From contig CAWVDN010000001.1 of NCBI GenBank assembly GCA_963928055.1, positions 1,302,001 to 1,366,000 on the forward strand: a stretch of DNA of 64,000 nucleotides, in the 5' to 3' direction. Below the pieces are notes generated by a model, which was not told the origin of the DNA, searched no databases, and was given only the letters and a program-made list of their open reading frames with translations. Origin of the DNA: Scatomonas sp963928055. Its GTDB lineage: Bacteria; Bacillota; Clostridia; Lachnospirales; Lachnospiraceae. The first letter of the stretch is position 1; every line of letters begins with the position of its first letter. The position numbers were made by a program, and so were the translations under genes. Shown piece after piece: positions 1 to 9,268 of the stretch.

Positions 1-906
1 CGTCTCCTGCGGTTTCCTGTATATGATCTGCGGAACAGTCCCTCCGGCAGGCAGATCCGGGGCCAGCATATGCAGATAGCCCAGGGCTTCCTCTCTGCTG
101 ACTTCTATGGTACATACAGGTTCCTCTCCAAGGGTTCTGTCCGAGATGTTCATTTTTAATACCTGAACGAACTCGCCCAGCATGGCAAAGGAAAACCCTT
201 CCGTCAGGGAAACCAGCTCGCCGGCGGATAGATCCTTGAGCTGCAGTTTTATGGTTCTCCTATAATCCGAGCCATACACCCAGTCTTCCACATGAAAGGA
301 AAGGCGCTCTTCAAAATATTTTTTCCGGAGCCTTTCATCCGGATCCGGACAGCTGCATCTCAGAAGCAATTTTGACAGCTCGGAGGGAATGATCCTGAAA
401 TCCTCCGCAATACAGATCACATGGATTTTCTCCGATGCCGCCATAAGGGCGTCGGCAATACCGTTGCACACGACCGTGATCTCGCTGTAGCTGTCCATCT
501 GGTCAAAAACAAGAAACGAATGTTCGCCGGTCATTCCGCATGTCTCAAATAAAGCGTCTATAAAACCGTTTATCTCGTCCACTGAGGTTAACTGCTTTGC
601 GTTGAAGTCTTCCGCTCTGAGCCTGATATAAACCGATTTTTCAAAACACATCTCGCTTTTGCATACAGACTGGACATACGCATCCGAGAGCGTGTGTTTT
701 CCGTTCCCACGATCCCCGAAAAGAAGCAGCCCCTGATAGCGGGGCAGCTTCAGATGATCGTAATGCAGAGAACTGATCATATTTTCTATAGGCTTTTTCC
801 ACAGAAAGGTATCCGGCAGTTCTGAAATTTCCGGTCCCTCTTCATATACCGTATCGCAGAAGCCTTTGGCCATCTCCTGATAAACAGCCTTTTTTTCGTT
901 TTCCAT
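1..906 (-). CDS. AAA+-like ATPase, last gene of the multi-ATPase operon (3' end outside window)
   Basis: 302 residues are readable and the frame is still open at base 1. A P-loop-like stretch FGDRGNGKHT lies at residues 63-72, with His where the usual Ser/Thr follows the Lys. A Walker-B-like strand HSFLVFDQMD lies at 129-138, followed by an alpha/beta pattern ending in helices, so an AAA+/STAND-type nucleotide-binding fold is likely but possibly weak in catalysis. The ATG overlaps the TGA of the upstream gene (TGATG), which implies translational coupling and a joint role with the HerA-like ATPase. No effector domain is visible in the part present. The family is not recognised beyond the ATPase fold. 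Confidence 0.7.
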   Translation of the reverse strand, partial: MENEKKAVYQEMAKGFCDTVYEEGPEISELPDTFLWKKPIENMISSLHYDHLKLPRYQGLLLFGDRGNGKHTLSDAYVQSVCKSEMCFEKSVYIRLRAEDFNAKQLTSVDEINGFIDALFETCGMTGEHSFLVFDQMDSYSEITVVCNGIADALMAASEKIHVICIAEDFRIIPSELSKLLLRCSCPDPDERLRKKYFEERLSFHVEDWVYGSDYRRTIKLQLKDLSAGELVSLTEGFSFAMLGEFVQVLKMNISDRTLGEEPVCTIEVSREEALGYLHMLAPDLPAGGTVPQIIYRKPQET

Positions 907-2900
907 CAGCTTTTCCTTTCATTCATAAGTTCAAAGAAAGGTTTGTCCTTCAGGTTCATGGGATCCTCATTGGCGATCTTAAGAATGCTTCGGTGGCATT
1001 CGAGGCTTTTGATCTTGTGGAACAATGCCTCGCAGAAAGCCGAATTTTTCTCTGCGTTAAATACAAATTCAATATCGCTGTTCTTAAGATCCGCAACGTT
1101 GTGGACCACCCAGGTGAGGATGTATTTGGAATAATCCTCGTCCCTGGATTTGAAATGATGCAGAAACTGTGTGGACAAGATAACGCCGACTCCGAATTCC
1201 CGTCCTTCTTTGAGGATTTTTTTGATCGCCTGAAAGTTCTGGGACATAAAATTGTCCGCTTCATCTACAAGGATAAACTTCGTCAGGCAGCGGTATTTCC
1301 CGGAAACAGGACTGGAACCCGCATTCTGCATCTGTGAATAAAACAGTTCCAGCATGATGGCCACAATAAGGTTCTGTATAGACGGATCATATCCCGAAAG
1401 ATCTACGACACAGACGCCATGAAGCATTTTATAAAGGGAGACCGTTTTACTTTCTTCCTCTTCAAATATCTCAAACTGAAACAGCCTTGTCATAGCGGCA
1501 TAGAGGGAATCCATATTCGCGTTGTCCACAAGCTCCAGGTAAGCGTCGTATACCTCCTTAAAGGTAGGCGCTTTTTTATTCCATGTTTCCGGTACGCCGG
1601 GCTCGATCCCGCATTTTTTATATGCCTGGATAATGCTGTGCAGAAGCACGGTAGACTGTTTGGGTCCCAGCCTGAAAATTTTTGTCACTATATCGGTAAA
1701 GGTACTGGCAATATGTAGCGGAAGCCGCGGCTTGAAGCTGTAGCCGTCCAGCGAAAAGGGATTAAACGGCAGCTTGTACGGTTTTAAGATCCTGGCGTTT
1801 ACCGCCTGAACAAAATCCGGTTTCGACTCATTATAATCCCCTTTATAGTCAAAGATCAGGATCCCCAGTCCGCGCCCGGTAAAATTATCACACTGTTTTT
1901 CATATAATTGTGTGATCAGAGACTTTGTGAACTGGGTCTTTCCGGTTCCCATGGTCCCGATGATCCCCGTATTGGTATGGAACAGTCTGCCTGTGTCATT
2001 GGGACACCAGTAGACTTCTTCCCCGGTGGTTTCCTCCGTTCCCAACAAAATACGCATGGTGGTAGGCTCATGCTGCTGGAATACCATTTCTTCAGAGAAT
2101 CCCTCTGCCTCTGAATCTGCTTCTGAATCTGCCTCTGCCGCTTCCCCGCGGAAATCCGGAAGTTTCGGATCTTCCTCCGGGTTCTCCGGCGCATGTTCCC
2201 GTACCGGAAACTCCTCTTCTTCACAGGGACTTTCGGGCCCTGCTTCTTCAAAGGATATTTTGAGTTCTGCTTCCTCACAGAGCATTTCACGCTCCGCTTT
2301 TTCTTCGCTTTTCGATCCGGATACGGCTGCGGACACTTTTTGGAAAAGCGCTTTACAGTGTTCGCAGGGTTCCAGGCTTTCAGCCGCCAGATAGCAATCG
2401 CAGGAATAGGCGGTCATCTCATGATCTTCTATAAGGATGTTCGGATAATGGATAAATCCAAAGGCGCATTTTGCCCGCCCGCTCACCTCCGTCAGCCCGT
2501 TCGCATTTACACTTTGTGATTTGATCGTAAGCGCAAAAGGATAGGTACGGCTGCTTTCTTCCTCCTGATAGAGGCAGAGGGAGCGGTCCTTTCTTACGGG
2601 AAGATTCTCCTCCCCGTACGCCTCATAGATCAGAGCCTGGCAATGGGAACAGATCTGATCGTTTTCGTTGCTCTCATAGCAGTCACAGGCGGAAGCGGCC
2701 ACGGTTCCGGCAGTTCCGTTTTCTTTTACCATAACAGCCGGATGATGGACAAAGCCGAAATCACAAACTACTTTCCCTTTGACCGTACGCGTACCATCCC
2801 CGTGATCCTCCGATAAAATATGTACCTTTTTTTCATCAAAGTATTTTTTTGCCTTTAATCTCGCGGCCGCAAACGTCACGTTTTTTTCCTTGTATTTCAA
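906..2900 (-). CDS. HerA/VirB4-like ATPase with two N-terminal SWIM-type zinc fingers
   Basis: 664 residues from a TTG codon preceded by GAGGAGG. Two related N-terminal units each end in a CxC...CxHC cluster (C72, C74, C84, H86, C87 and C167, C169, C179, H181, C182), the ligand pattern of SWIM zinc fingers. A very acidic linker of about 80 residues follows. The C-terminal half is a RecA-type ATPase with Walker A GTMGTGKT (315-322), a strand LGILIFDYKGDY, and Walker B FILVDEAD (542-549) followed by a helix and LSTQ, as in HerA, TraG and VirB4 proteins. These families are hexameric motors that pump DNA or protein. SWIM fingers usually bind nucleic acid or protein. The substrate is unknown. The gene overlaps the next by one base. 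Confidence 0.8.
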   Translation of the reverse strand: MKYKEKNVTFAAARLKAKKYFDEKKVHILSEDHGDGTRTVKGKVVCDFGFVHHPAVMVKENGTAGTVAASACDCYESNENDQICSHCQALIYEAYGEENLPVRKDRSLCLYQEEESSRTYPFALTIKSQSVNANGLTEVSGRAKCAFGFIHYPNILIEDHEMTAYSCDCYLAAESLEPCEHCKALFQKVSAAVSGSKSEEKAEREMLCEEAELKISFEEAGPESPCEEEEFPVREHAPENPEEDPKLPDFRGEAAEADSEADSEAEGFSEEMVFQQHEPTTMRILLGTEETTGEEVYWCPNDTGRLFHTNTGIIGTMGTGKTQFTKSLITQLYEKQCDNFTGRGLGILIFDYKGDYNESKPDFVQAVNARILKPYKLPFNPFSLDGYSFKPRLPLHIASTFTDIVTKIFRLGPKQSTVLLHSIIQAYKKCGIEPGVPETWNKKAPTFKEVYDAYLELVDNANMDSLYAAMTRLFQFEIFEEEESKTVSLYKMLHGVCVVDLSGYDPSIQNLIVAIMLELFYSQMQNAGSSPVSGKYRCLTKFILVDEADNFMSQNFQAIKKILKEGREFGVGVILSTQFLHHFKSRDEDYSKYILTWVVHNVADLKNSDIEFVFNAEKNSAFCEALFHKIKSLECHRSILKIANEDPMNLKDKPFFELMNERKS

Positions 2901-2915
2901 AGTAAAGGCACCTCC

Positions 2916-4220
2916 TCAGGTCTTTGCCTCAAATTCGTTCAGGGATCTTTCGATATCCGCGTTGGGCTTCGGTTTATAGGAACCGAAGACTTCTTCCACC
3001 ATCTCTTTATTCAACCGGAAATCGCCGTTCTTGATCATTCCCACCGCATGCTCTGCCGCGCTGTCATTCTCCTTGACGCATTCCGAGATTTTCTTGTATA
3101 TGTTCATCAGCAGTTTCTGGGTCACCCTGTTGATATCGCGCTGGCTGTAGCCTTCCGTAGCTTCCACGATATCCTTCCAGGCGACGTCTTCGTCTAAGGA
3201 AATGAGTTTCTCTAATTTGCGCCGGAAGGTATTTTCTCTGACCTCTTCGTCCGGCATAGGGATCGGTATGAGCTCTACTCGGTCCAGCATAGCCGTATCG
3301 ACGTTGGACGGATAGTTCGTGGCAGCAATGAAAATCACGGATTTCTTCTCTCTCTCCGCTTTCACGAGATCGTTAAAGCAGGTAAGGAAGGTGGTCGTGA
3401 GCTGCATATTGAAGTCCGAAAGGTTCGGAAGATCCCGGCTCTGACAGACTCCGTCGATCTCGTCCATAAAAATAATGCACGGGGCGTTGTCCACCGCCTC
3501 CGCAAAAACTCTCTTTAATATTTTGTCCGCCTCGCCGGAAAATTTACTGTGAATATCGGCGCTTGCCAGGGACATATATTTGTAGCCCTGCTTCATAAGC
3601 TCATGGACGAAGGCTTCTATGATGAATGTTTTTCCGCATCCGGGAGGACCGTAAAAGAAAAAGGACTGAACGGTAGGAAGCCCGAGATATTCCGTCAGCG
3701 CGCGCATCTTATCATCCCGCACGCAGTTGCTGAGGAGATTTTTTACATCCTCCATGCCTACGACTTCATCAAATCCGTATCCGGGATCTTTCTTGAACCA
3801 GGAATCCACCATCTCCTGTTTTAAGCCGTCGGCATATTTTTTCTTTGCTCCGTCCTTTGCGGCAGTTTGATCTTTTCCAGCCGCTTCGTCCTGCCGGCCG
3901 GAGCCGGCCTGATCGTTTTTATCCGCACGGTCTTCTGCCTCCGTGCCGCCGGGAGAGGGCATTTCAACCGCCTTGGAGGGGTGCAGCGTATTCCAGATCA
4001 CCCGCATCTGCTGCTGGCAGAACTGCTGCGCGCTGACCCAATGCTCCGCTTCCGAACCGATGGTCATGGACGCCAGGCGGCCCGCTATATTCGCGGCATT
4101 CTGGTAACACAGGCCTTCGTCGTTTGTATATTCGCCGTTGTTTAATTCATGGATCGCTTCCGCTTTATTTATGGATGCCCTGTATTCATTATTTAATCGG
4201 TTGATACTTAATACATTCAT
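2916..4220 (-). CDS. Vps4/katanin-like AAA ATPase with N-terminal helical domain
   Basis: 434 residues. Residues 1-80 are predicted helical in three segments, a size and layout like an MIT domain. Residues 81-130 are a charged, low-complexity linker. The AAA module has Walker A GPPGCGKT (191-198), a pore-loop-like KFSG (226-229) at the place of Vps4 KWMG, Walker B CIIFMDEID (248-256), sensor-1 Asn in AATNYP (300-305) and an arginine finger in MLDRVE. This layout resembles the Vps4/katanin/spastin clade more than FtsH or ClpX. Members of that clade remodel filaments or membranes by threading a protein tail. The MIT-like reading is inference from pattern alone. The gene lies 17 bases after a small helical protein that could be its substrate. 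Confidence 0.78.
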   Translation of the reverse strand: MNVLSINRLNNEYRASINKAEAIHELNNGEYTNDEGLCYQNAANIAGRLASMTIGSEAEHWVSAQQFCQQQMRVIWNTLHPSKAVEMPSPGGTEAEDRADKNDQAGSGRQDEAAGKDQTAAKDGAKKKYADGLKQEMVDSWFKKDPGYGFDEVVGMEDVKNLLSNCVRDDKMRALTEYLGLPTVQSFFFYGPPGCGKTFIIEAFVHELMKQGYKYMSLASADIHSKFSGEADKILKRVFAEAVDNAPCIIFMDEIDGVCQSRDLPNLSDFNMQLTTTFLTCFNDLVKAEREKKSVIFIAATNYPSNVDTAMLDRVELIPIPMPDEEVRENTFRRKLEKLISLDEDVAWKDIVEATEGYSQRDINRVTQKLLMNIYKKISECVKENDSAAEHAVGMIKNGDFRLNKEMVEEVFGSYKPKPNADIERSLNEFEAKT

Positions 4221-4237
4221 ATGTTCACGCCCTTCCC

Positions 4238-4861
4238 TCAGTGCTGATCCGCGTCGGCTCTGATACTGCTGATGTCATCCTCCTCTTCGGGAGACAGTTT
4301 AAAATCTATCCCTTTTACGGTGGATGCTCCTGCCTGGCTGTGATTGGTCTTTTGCATGCATTCCTTCATCGTATATCCCTGAATGATCCACTCAACAAAT
4401 TTCTCATCGATCATTTCGGCGCGTTCTGAAAAGGTGACCGGTTCCGTTCCGTCTTCAAAATCCGTTCCGAGATTGGCTTTATATTCCTTTTTGGAGAGGG
4501 CGTCCGGAGAAGCTATATAATACAGTTTTCCAAGGAGCTTTTTTATGTTCTTCTCCGCCTGTTCAAAATCCGCCGCGTTTCTTGCGGTGGCAAGCTCAAA
4601 TTCTGTCTCCTGAACGGCAAGAAGCCCTACGCAGGCGTCATGGATGCGGGTGCGTTCCGTAAGATCGCTCAGCCCCTCCCTGCGTCTTTTCAGAGCGTTG
4701 AGTCTTTCCAGGTCCACCGTCCGTTCAAAGGCCGCTTTACTCTGCGCGAGGATCCCGGCGTATTCCGCGAATCGCAGCGTTCTCTTTTCTTTCTTTTCCA
4801 GAAGCTTCATTTCTTTCGCGATAAATTTTTCTTCCGGCGTCATTCTATGAAATAATCCCAT
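4238..4861 (-). CDS. Small helical protein next to the Vps4-like ATPase
   Basis: 207 residues, start supported by AGGAGA upstream. The N-terminal half is strongly basic and helical (residues 10-70, with LEKKEKR and LKRRREGL), the middle is helical and more neutral, and the last 25 residues are acidic (PEEEDD). A basic hairpin followed by an acidic C-terminal tail is the charge layout of ESCRT-III/Snf7-type proteins, whose tail is bound by the MIT domain of Vps4. With a Vps4-like gene directly downstream the comparison is attractive, but no family signature is recognised and the similarity may be only compositional. It could equally be an adaptor or scaffold unique to this operon. Confidence 0.6.
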   Translation of the reverse strand: MGLFHRMTPEEKFIAKEMKLLEKKEKRTLRFAEYAGILAQSKAAFERTVDLERLNALKRRREGLSDLTERTRIHDACVGLLAVQETEFELATARNAADFEQAEKNIKKLLGKLYYIASPDALSKKEYKANLGTDFEDGTEPVTFSERAEMIDEKFVEWIIQGYTMKECMQKTNHSQAGASTVKGIDFKLSPEEEDDISSIRADADQH

Positions 4862-4881
4862 GGCAATTCTCCTTTACCCTA

Positions 4882-6162
4882 TCATGAATTGTAATTAAAA
4901 TTCATATTGTTCTGCTGGTTTTCATCCTCATGGACCGCTTCCTCGGCATTTTCCGTCATTGAAAAATCTATATCGAAGGCGCCTGCGATATCCATATTTT
5001 TTATCTGTTCTCCCAGCATGCTCATCTCTTTCTGGGCTTCTTCCGCCGCCTGTCTTCTGGCCAGCTCCGCTTCGTTCGCTCTCTTTGCCATCCTGTTTCC
5101 TTCACGGATCGCGTCCGCGTCTTCGTTGGCTTCTCCGTTCAGCACTTTTTCCATAAAGGAAACCGCATGGTGATATACCTTCTGCGCGTCCGCTCCGTTC
5201 ATGACCTCCTGAAGCTTGGCGTCCGCCTTTGTGACACTGTCGATCATCGCGGATGCCTCCGTAAAGGATTTTGCTATGGATCGGATCTGATCTTCCATGG
5301 CAAGCGCGTGCAGGGCCGTAAGTTCTTTGTTAAATACATTGGGCTTATTCACAAGAAGCGTCCGGACGTCTGCCGCCTGCTCCACCGCCGTTTCGTACGC
5401 CACCTGAGCCGCCGTTCTGCTGGCGCTGGTCAGATAGATATTATGCGCCTGCATCGCTGTTTCCCGGATCTTGTCCAGGACTTTTCTTTCTTTTTCGCTG
5501 AGGGCATCCGGCGTGATCTCGTTGAGCTTCAGTTTGCCCAGCATCGCGATGCCTTCCGGCGTGTCCTTCATAGCCTGGATCTCTTTTACGCTGGGATCGT
5601 ATGCCTTATGCTTTTCCTGTAAGATTTTGTCGTACTCGTTGACCGCTTTTTCTTTCGCGTCCGCCTTCTCGTACAGCTGAATGATCGTCTTATAATTCTG
5701 CATATATTTGATCCGTTCCGCCAGAAGCTCGTCTTTGACCTCCTCCTTGTCAGCGGGAATATTGTCTCTTAAATAAATCACGCCCGCGCACAAGGCGTTC
5801 TTCGCCCATATGGCTTTATTGTAGTCGTTATTCCTGATGGCGTTGGAAAAAGCCTGAGCCGCGTATAGGAGGATCTTGTCCATCCCTTCGATATTGTCGC
5901 AGATGGTGGGCGAATTTCTCAGCACACGGGAAATCACGCTTATCTTTCTGTACAGCATCTGCGGAGAATCTTCTTCCGTTCTTCCTTTATAATCGGAATG
6001 CAAAAAATCAACAGAATCCAGTTCCGCGGCGATCGCTTCGCCCATCGCTCTGTTTTCCGCCGCCTTTTTCCCCGGGGACACTTCTTCGGTTTTATTGAAT
6101 CCCACGAATTTCCTGATTTTTCCTCCGATGGTCTCCCGCCTGTTTTTTCCGCTTCCAGCCAT
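4882..6162 (-). CDS. Helical protein of the multi-ATPase operon, unrecognised
   Basis: 426 residues, start supported by GGAGGG. It is almost entirely helical by sequence pattern. The first 45 residues are basic and likely flexible. Residues about 90-180 contain alternating helices (DYNKAIWAKNAL) that look TPR-like. Residues 330-390 are a charged Ala/Glu/Arg-rich coiled coil. The C-terminus is acidic and Asn-rich (NQQNNMNFNYNS). There is no signal peptide or transmembrane segment, so it is likely cytoplasmic. Distant resemblance to TelA-type toxic-anion-resistance proteins was considered but no motif supports it. Its position between the unknown 554-residue protein and the ESCRT-like pair suggests a structural subunit. 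Confidence 0.6.
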   Translation of the reverse strand: MAGSGKNRRETIGGKIRKFVGFNKTEEVSPGKKAAENRAMGEAIAAELDSVDFLHSDYKGRTEEDSPQMLYRKISVISRVLRNSPTICDNIEGMDKILLYAAQAFSNAIRNNDYNKAIWAKNALCAGVIYLRDNIPADKEEVKDELLAERIKYMQNYKTIIQLYEKADAKEKAVNEYDKILQEKHKAYDPSVKEIQAMKDTPEGIAMLGKLKLNEITPDALSEKERKVLDKIRETAMQAHNIYLTSASRTAAQVAYETAVEQAADVRTLLVNKPNVFNKELTALHALAMEDQIRSIAKSFTEASAMIDSVTKADAKLQEVMNGADAQKVYHHAVSFMEKVLNGEANEDADAIREGNRMAKRANEAELARRQAAEEAQKEMSMLGEQIKNMDIAGAFDIDFSMTENAEEAVHEDENQQNNMNFNYNS

Positions 6163-6191
6163 GGCTGTCCCTCCTAAATATTCAATAATCT

Positions 6192-7856
6192 TTATAATTC
6201 GTTTTCTATGAATCCGATCATTTCTTCTTCACTCATAGAATCGATCTCTCGGTCTATTTCCTGTTTCTCGCTGCTAAAACCCGTCATTTCCTCATGGATC
6301 CCCAGGCTGTTTCCAAACTCCCAGCCCGCGATATCCATGACCGTCTTCTGGATCTGGACGAATATGGTATCAAGATCTTTGAGTATCGTATGATACTTAT
6401 ATAGTTTCGCTTCTTCTGCCTTCAGGGCGGCTTCCGCCATGGAGGTCAAGGTCCCGGATCTCAGTCCTTCGTTCAGTTTGATGACATTTTTCTTCAGACT
6501 GAAATATTCCTTTGACAGATCCAGGTACTGCTTTCCTCTTTTGCAGTAATCACTGTATTCAAAAACAGAGGCAGAATAAAAATTATTTCCGCAATACATG
6601 AGCATATTAACGGCTCTTCTTAACGTATCTGTATCGCCGCAAGCCTTCGCCGGTTCGATATAACTTAAAATGCCCTGCATCCATTTTGTCTTTTCTTCAT
6701 CAAAACATATGTTTCTGGGCTTTTTCAGGAAATATCGCATTTCGTCCCATTCGTTTTCCGAAACCTGCAGGATCTCGAACTCAGAGGTATAGGATCCGTT
6801 TCGGATGGGAAAGGATGTGCCGCAGAGTTTTTCAAGGGCAGGATTGGAAATAAATACGTGACTCTTTTTATTGGCAGTATTTTTACGGCCATACAGTTCA
6901 AACAGGATCTCCGACATGGGAACATAGCTTTTTGCGTCCGGATGCTTAGATCTGTAAATCTTCCGGAGCATTTCCTGCCGTTCCTCAAAGGCCGGAAAAC
7001 CGCCGGACGCTAAGGCCTGAAACAGTTTTTTCCTTGTAACCGCTCCTTTGACGCTGCCAAACAGCCCCCGGGAATCTCTTCTCACCGGTTCCTTTTCAAG
7101 CCAGTAAAAGAGGTAATTCACATGATCGTAAAATTCCCTTTCCGTAAAATCCCTCTTCAGGGCAAAACCGATATTTTTGATCAGGACTTTTACGCTTTCA
7201 AAATCAATATATCCGATCTCCAGACATTGGTCCGGCACACTTTTTTTCAGTTCGTCAAAGACGGCCGCCGATGAGTCCCCTGACTCCAGAAGCGCGTATA
7301 AGGGTTTAAACAAAGACCGGCCTTCCGCTTCTTTCCTGAAAATACTGTCTTCCCCTACCAGAAGTTCCAGCTGTTCCCTCCCCGGCGTCATAGGGTAGTC
7401 TATGACCAGGGTCCCTTTTCCCTCCGATATTTCCTGAATAAACGCTCTCTCTTCTTCCGCTGTGGGAAACAGGCATTTCAATGCATCCAGTCCCGCCACC
7501 ACCGCCGTATCGTTCTCGCTGATCCTTTCAAGCATCCACCTGGCTGCCACCTCCGCGGATACGGTGACCTTAAAATCCTTCTGGGGATTTTCTTTTTTTA
7601 CATTCCACAGCGGCTTTTTCTTCGACAGAAAGCTTCCGGAATCATATGTGTTTTTCTGAAAGGAAAGGGGATCCAGAACACAGATCCGGACGGAATCATT
7701 TGCATTTTTCTCTATGAAAAATATATGTTCCATATTGCTTTTTTTCAGCTGGTACCAGATATAATTCTGCGCGGACAGCGCAAGACAGCTGTTAAGATAA
7801 AAGTTTTCGCCTTCGTGATCTAAAATAAAATACAATGGCTTATGCTCTGAAAACAT
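6192..7856 (-). CDS. Operon protein of unknown function, possible degenerate ATPase fold
   Basis: 554 residues from the ATG at 7856, chosen because GGAGG sits five bases upstream; a longer frame to 7904 would overlap the previous gene and lacks such a site. The N-terminal 250 residues alternate strands and helices and include a Walker-B-like strand KGTLVIDYPMTP, but no P-loop is present, so a nucleotide-binding fold that lost catalysis is possible. The centre (residues 250-400) is mixed, and the C-terminal 150 residues are helical with an acidic end. No transmembrane segment is seen. No family is recognised. Confidence 0.6.
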   Translation of the reverse strand: MFSEHKPLYFILDHEGENFYLNSCLALSAQNYIWYQLKKSNMEHIFFIEKNANDSVRICVLDPLSFQKNTYDSGSFLSKKKPLWNVKKENPQKDFKVTVSAEVAARWMLERISENDTAVVAGLDALKCLFPTAEEERAFIQEISEGKGTLVIDYPMTPGREQLELLVGEDSIFRKEAEGRSLFKPLYALLESGDSSAAVFDELKKSVPDQCLEIGYIDFESVKVLIKNIGFALKRDFTEREFYDHVNYLFYWLEKEPVRRDSRGLFGSVKGAVTRKKLFQALASGGFPAFEERQEMLRKIYRSKHPDAKSYVPMSEILFELYGRKNTANKKSHVFISNPALEKLCGTSFPIRNGSYTSEFEILQVSENEWDEMRYFLKKPRNICFDEEKTKWMQGILSYIEPAKACGDTDTLRRAVNMLMYCGNNFYSASVFEYSDYCKRGKQYLDLSKEYFSLKKNVIKLNEGLRSGTLTSMAEAALKAEEAKLYKYHTILKDLDTIFVQIQKTVMDIAGWEFGNSLGIHEEMTGFSSEKQEIDREIDSMSEEEMIGFIENEL

Positions 7857-7885
7857 TTCCGCCTCCGAATTTTTTCTGAAGTCCG

Positions 7886-9232
7886 TCACGTCAGATCTGC
7901 GCAAGCAAGATATTTTTCGATATTCTCCCGCATATTTTTCAGCAGTCCGTCCGCCTCCGCAACGGCTTTTGAAAGTCCTTCGCTGATCGTAAATCTGTTC
8001 ACGCCGAATTTTTCCGCCATGATCCGGCTGTCTTTTTCCAGCGAATCCACGATGCTCTTCATTCCCTCCATCTGTTCCTGAGCCGAGGCAATGTCATAGG
8101 ATCTGTTTTTTAACTGGGCGTATATTTCTTTATACCTGGCCAGCTCGTCTTCCACCGACGACAGTTCCCTTTTCTTTTCCGCGATCTGTGATCGGAGGGT
8201 TTCCTCCTCCTGATCTTTGGTCCTGATCTTCTCCTGGATCTCGCCGCTCTGTTCCAGCAGTTCTTCACAATTGGCCTTTTTCTTTAAAAGCTCCTGCTTT
8301 TTAGATTCCAGCTCTCTTACAAGGCGGTCCTCGTTTTTATCATCTACGGCTTCCCGCAGGGACTCTATTTCTTCGGTGATCTCCGAAATCTGCTTTTTGC
8401 TTTCCGCGATGCTCTTCAGGAGCTCGGACTGCTCCAGCTGTGATTCTTTTAATGCTTTCATCTTCACCGAAAGTTCTTCGCCCAGCTTTTTATTTTCATT
8501 TTCGCTCTCGTCCAGATCCGATTTCAGGATCTGGATATTATTCTCCAGCTTGAGTTTTTTCAGTTTTAACTGTTCCCGGGCAGGCTGGAGATTTTCATGA
8601 ATCTCTTCCTCCAGTACGGAAATTTCCTTCTTTAAGGAATTTATTTCCTCAAGGATCCCCTCTCTGCTCCCCTCGTCTTCTCCCCTTTGGATCAGCAGAA
8701 GCCGGTATTCTTTTTCCGCGTTCTCCGCGGATGCCGCCGCTGTCTGCAGGGTGCTGTTCAGCTCAGAGATCTTCTCCTCGAAGCTTTCGTACTGTCTTTG
8801 GATCAGGGCTATGTCGCCTTTGAGGTTCCGGATCTCGGCTTCTTTCTCCTCGCTTTGTTTCCTCAGCTGTTCTTTTCTCGCCAACAGTATTTTTTTGTCT
8901 TCTTCCATGCCTTTGGAGGCTTCTCTTATCTTTTTTTCTTCCTCCGCCAACTCTTTTTCCAGCTTTACCATGGAAGCTTTCTGTTTTTCTATCCTGTCCA
9001 AGGCGTCCTCGGCAAGTTCCCGCATATCGCACTTTTTCATGATATCCAGGATCGTGCGGTTGCATTTTCTGAGATTTTTTATAAAATCCTCGCTGCTTTT
9101 TATGGAAAACTTATCGATCCTCCCGCCGCAGTCATCGCAGAAATCCAGAAAAAATCCCAGGGCTTCTTCTAAAAAAACCTCCTGCGAACTGCTGATATTC
9201 ACTAACGCATCCTTTGTTTTTCCAAAACTCAT
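7886..9232 (-). CDS. Long coiled-coil protein of the multi-ATPase operon
   Basis: 448 residues. Residues 1-75 form a short globular helical head containing CDDC and two further Cys. Residues 75-400 are a nearly unbroken heptad-rich coiled coil (Glu, Lys, Leu, Gln) of the kind seen in SMC arms or myosin tails. A short helical tail of about 50 residues follows. There is no Walker motif, so it is not an SMC ATPase on its own. It probably acts as a rod, spacer or scaffold connecting the ATPases of the operon. It is followed after 29 bases by the next gene. Function cannot be named from sequence. Confidence 0.65.
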   Translation of the reverse strand: MSFGKTKDALVNISSSQEVFLEEALGFFLDFCDDCGGRIDKFSIKSSEDFIKNLRKCNRTILDIMKKCDMRELAEDALDRIEKQKASMVKLEKELAEEEKKIREASKGMEEDKKILLARKEQLRKQSEEKEAEIRNLKGDIALIQRQYESFEEKISELNSTLQTAAASAENAEKEYRLLLIQRGEDEGSREGILEEINSLKKEISVLEEEIHENLQPAREQLKLKKLKLENNIQILKSDLDESENENKKLGEELSVKMKALKESQLEQSELLKSIAESKKQISEITEEIESLREAVDDKNEDRLVRELESKKQELLKKKANCEELLEQSGEIQEKIRTKDQEEETLRSQIAEKKRELSSVEDELARYKEIYAQLKNRSYDIASAQEQMEGMKSIVDSLEKDSRIMAEKFGVNRFTISEGLSKAVAEADGLLKNMRENIEKYLACADLT

Positions 9233-9268
9233 AATCGACCTTCTTTATCCGGAAATATTTTTTAATCT

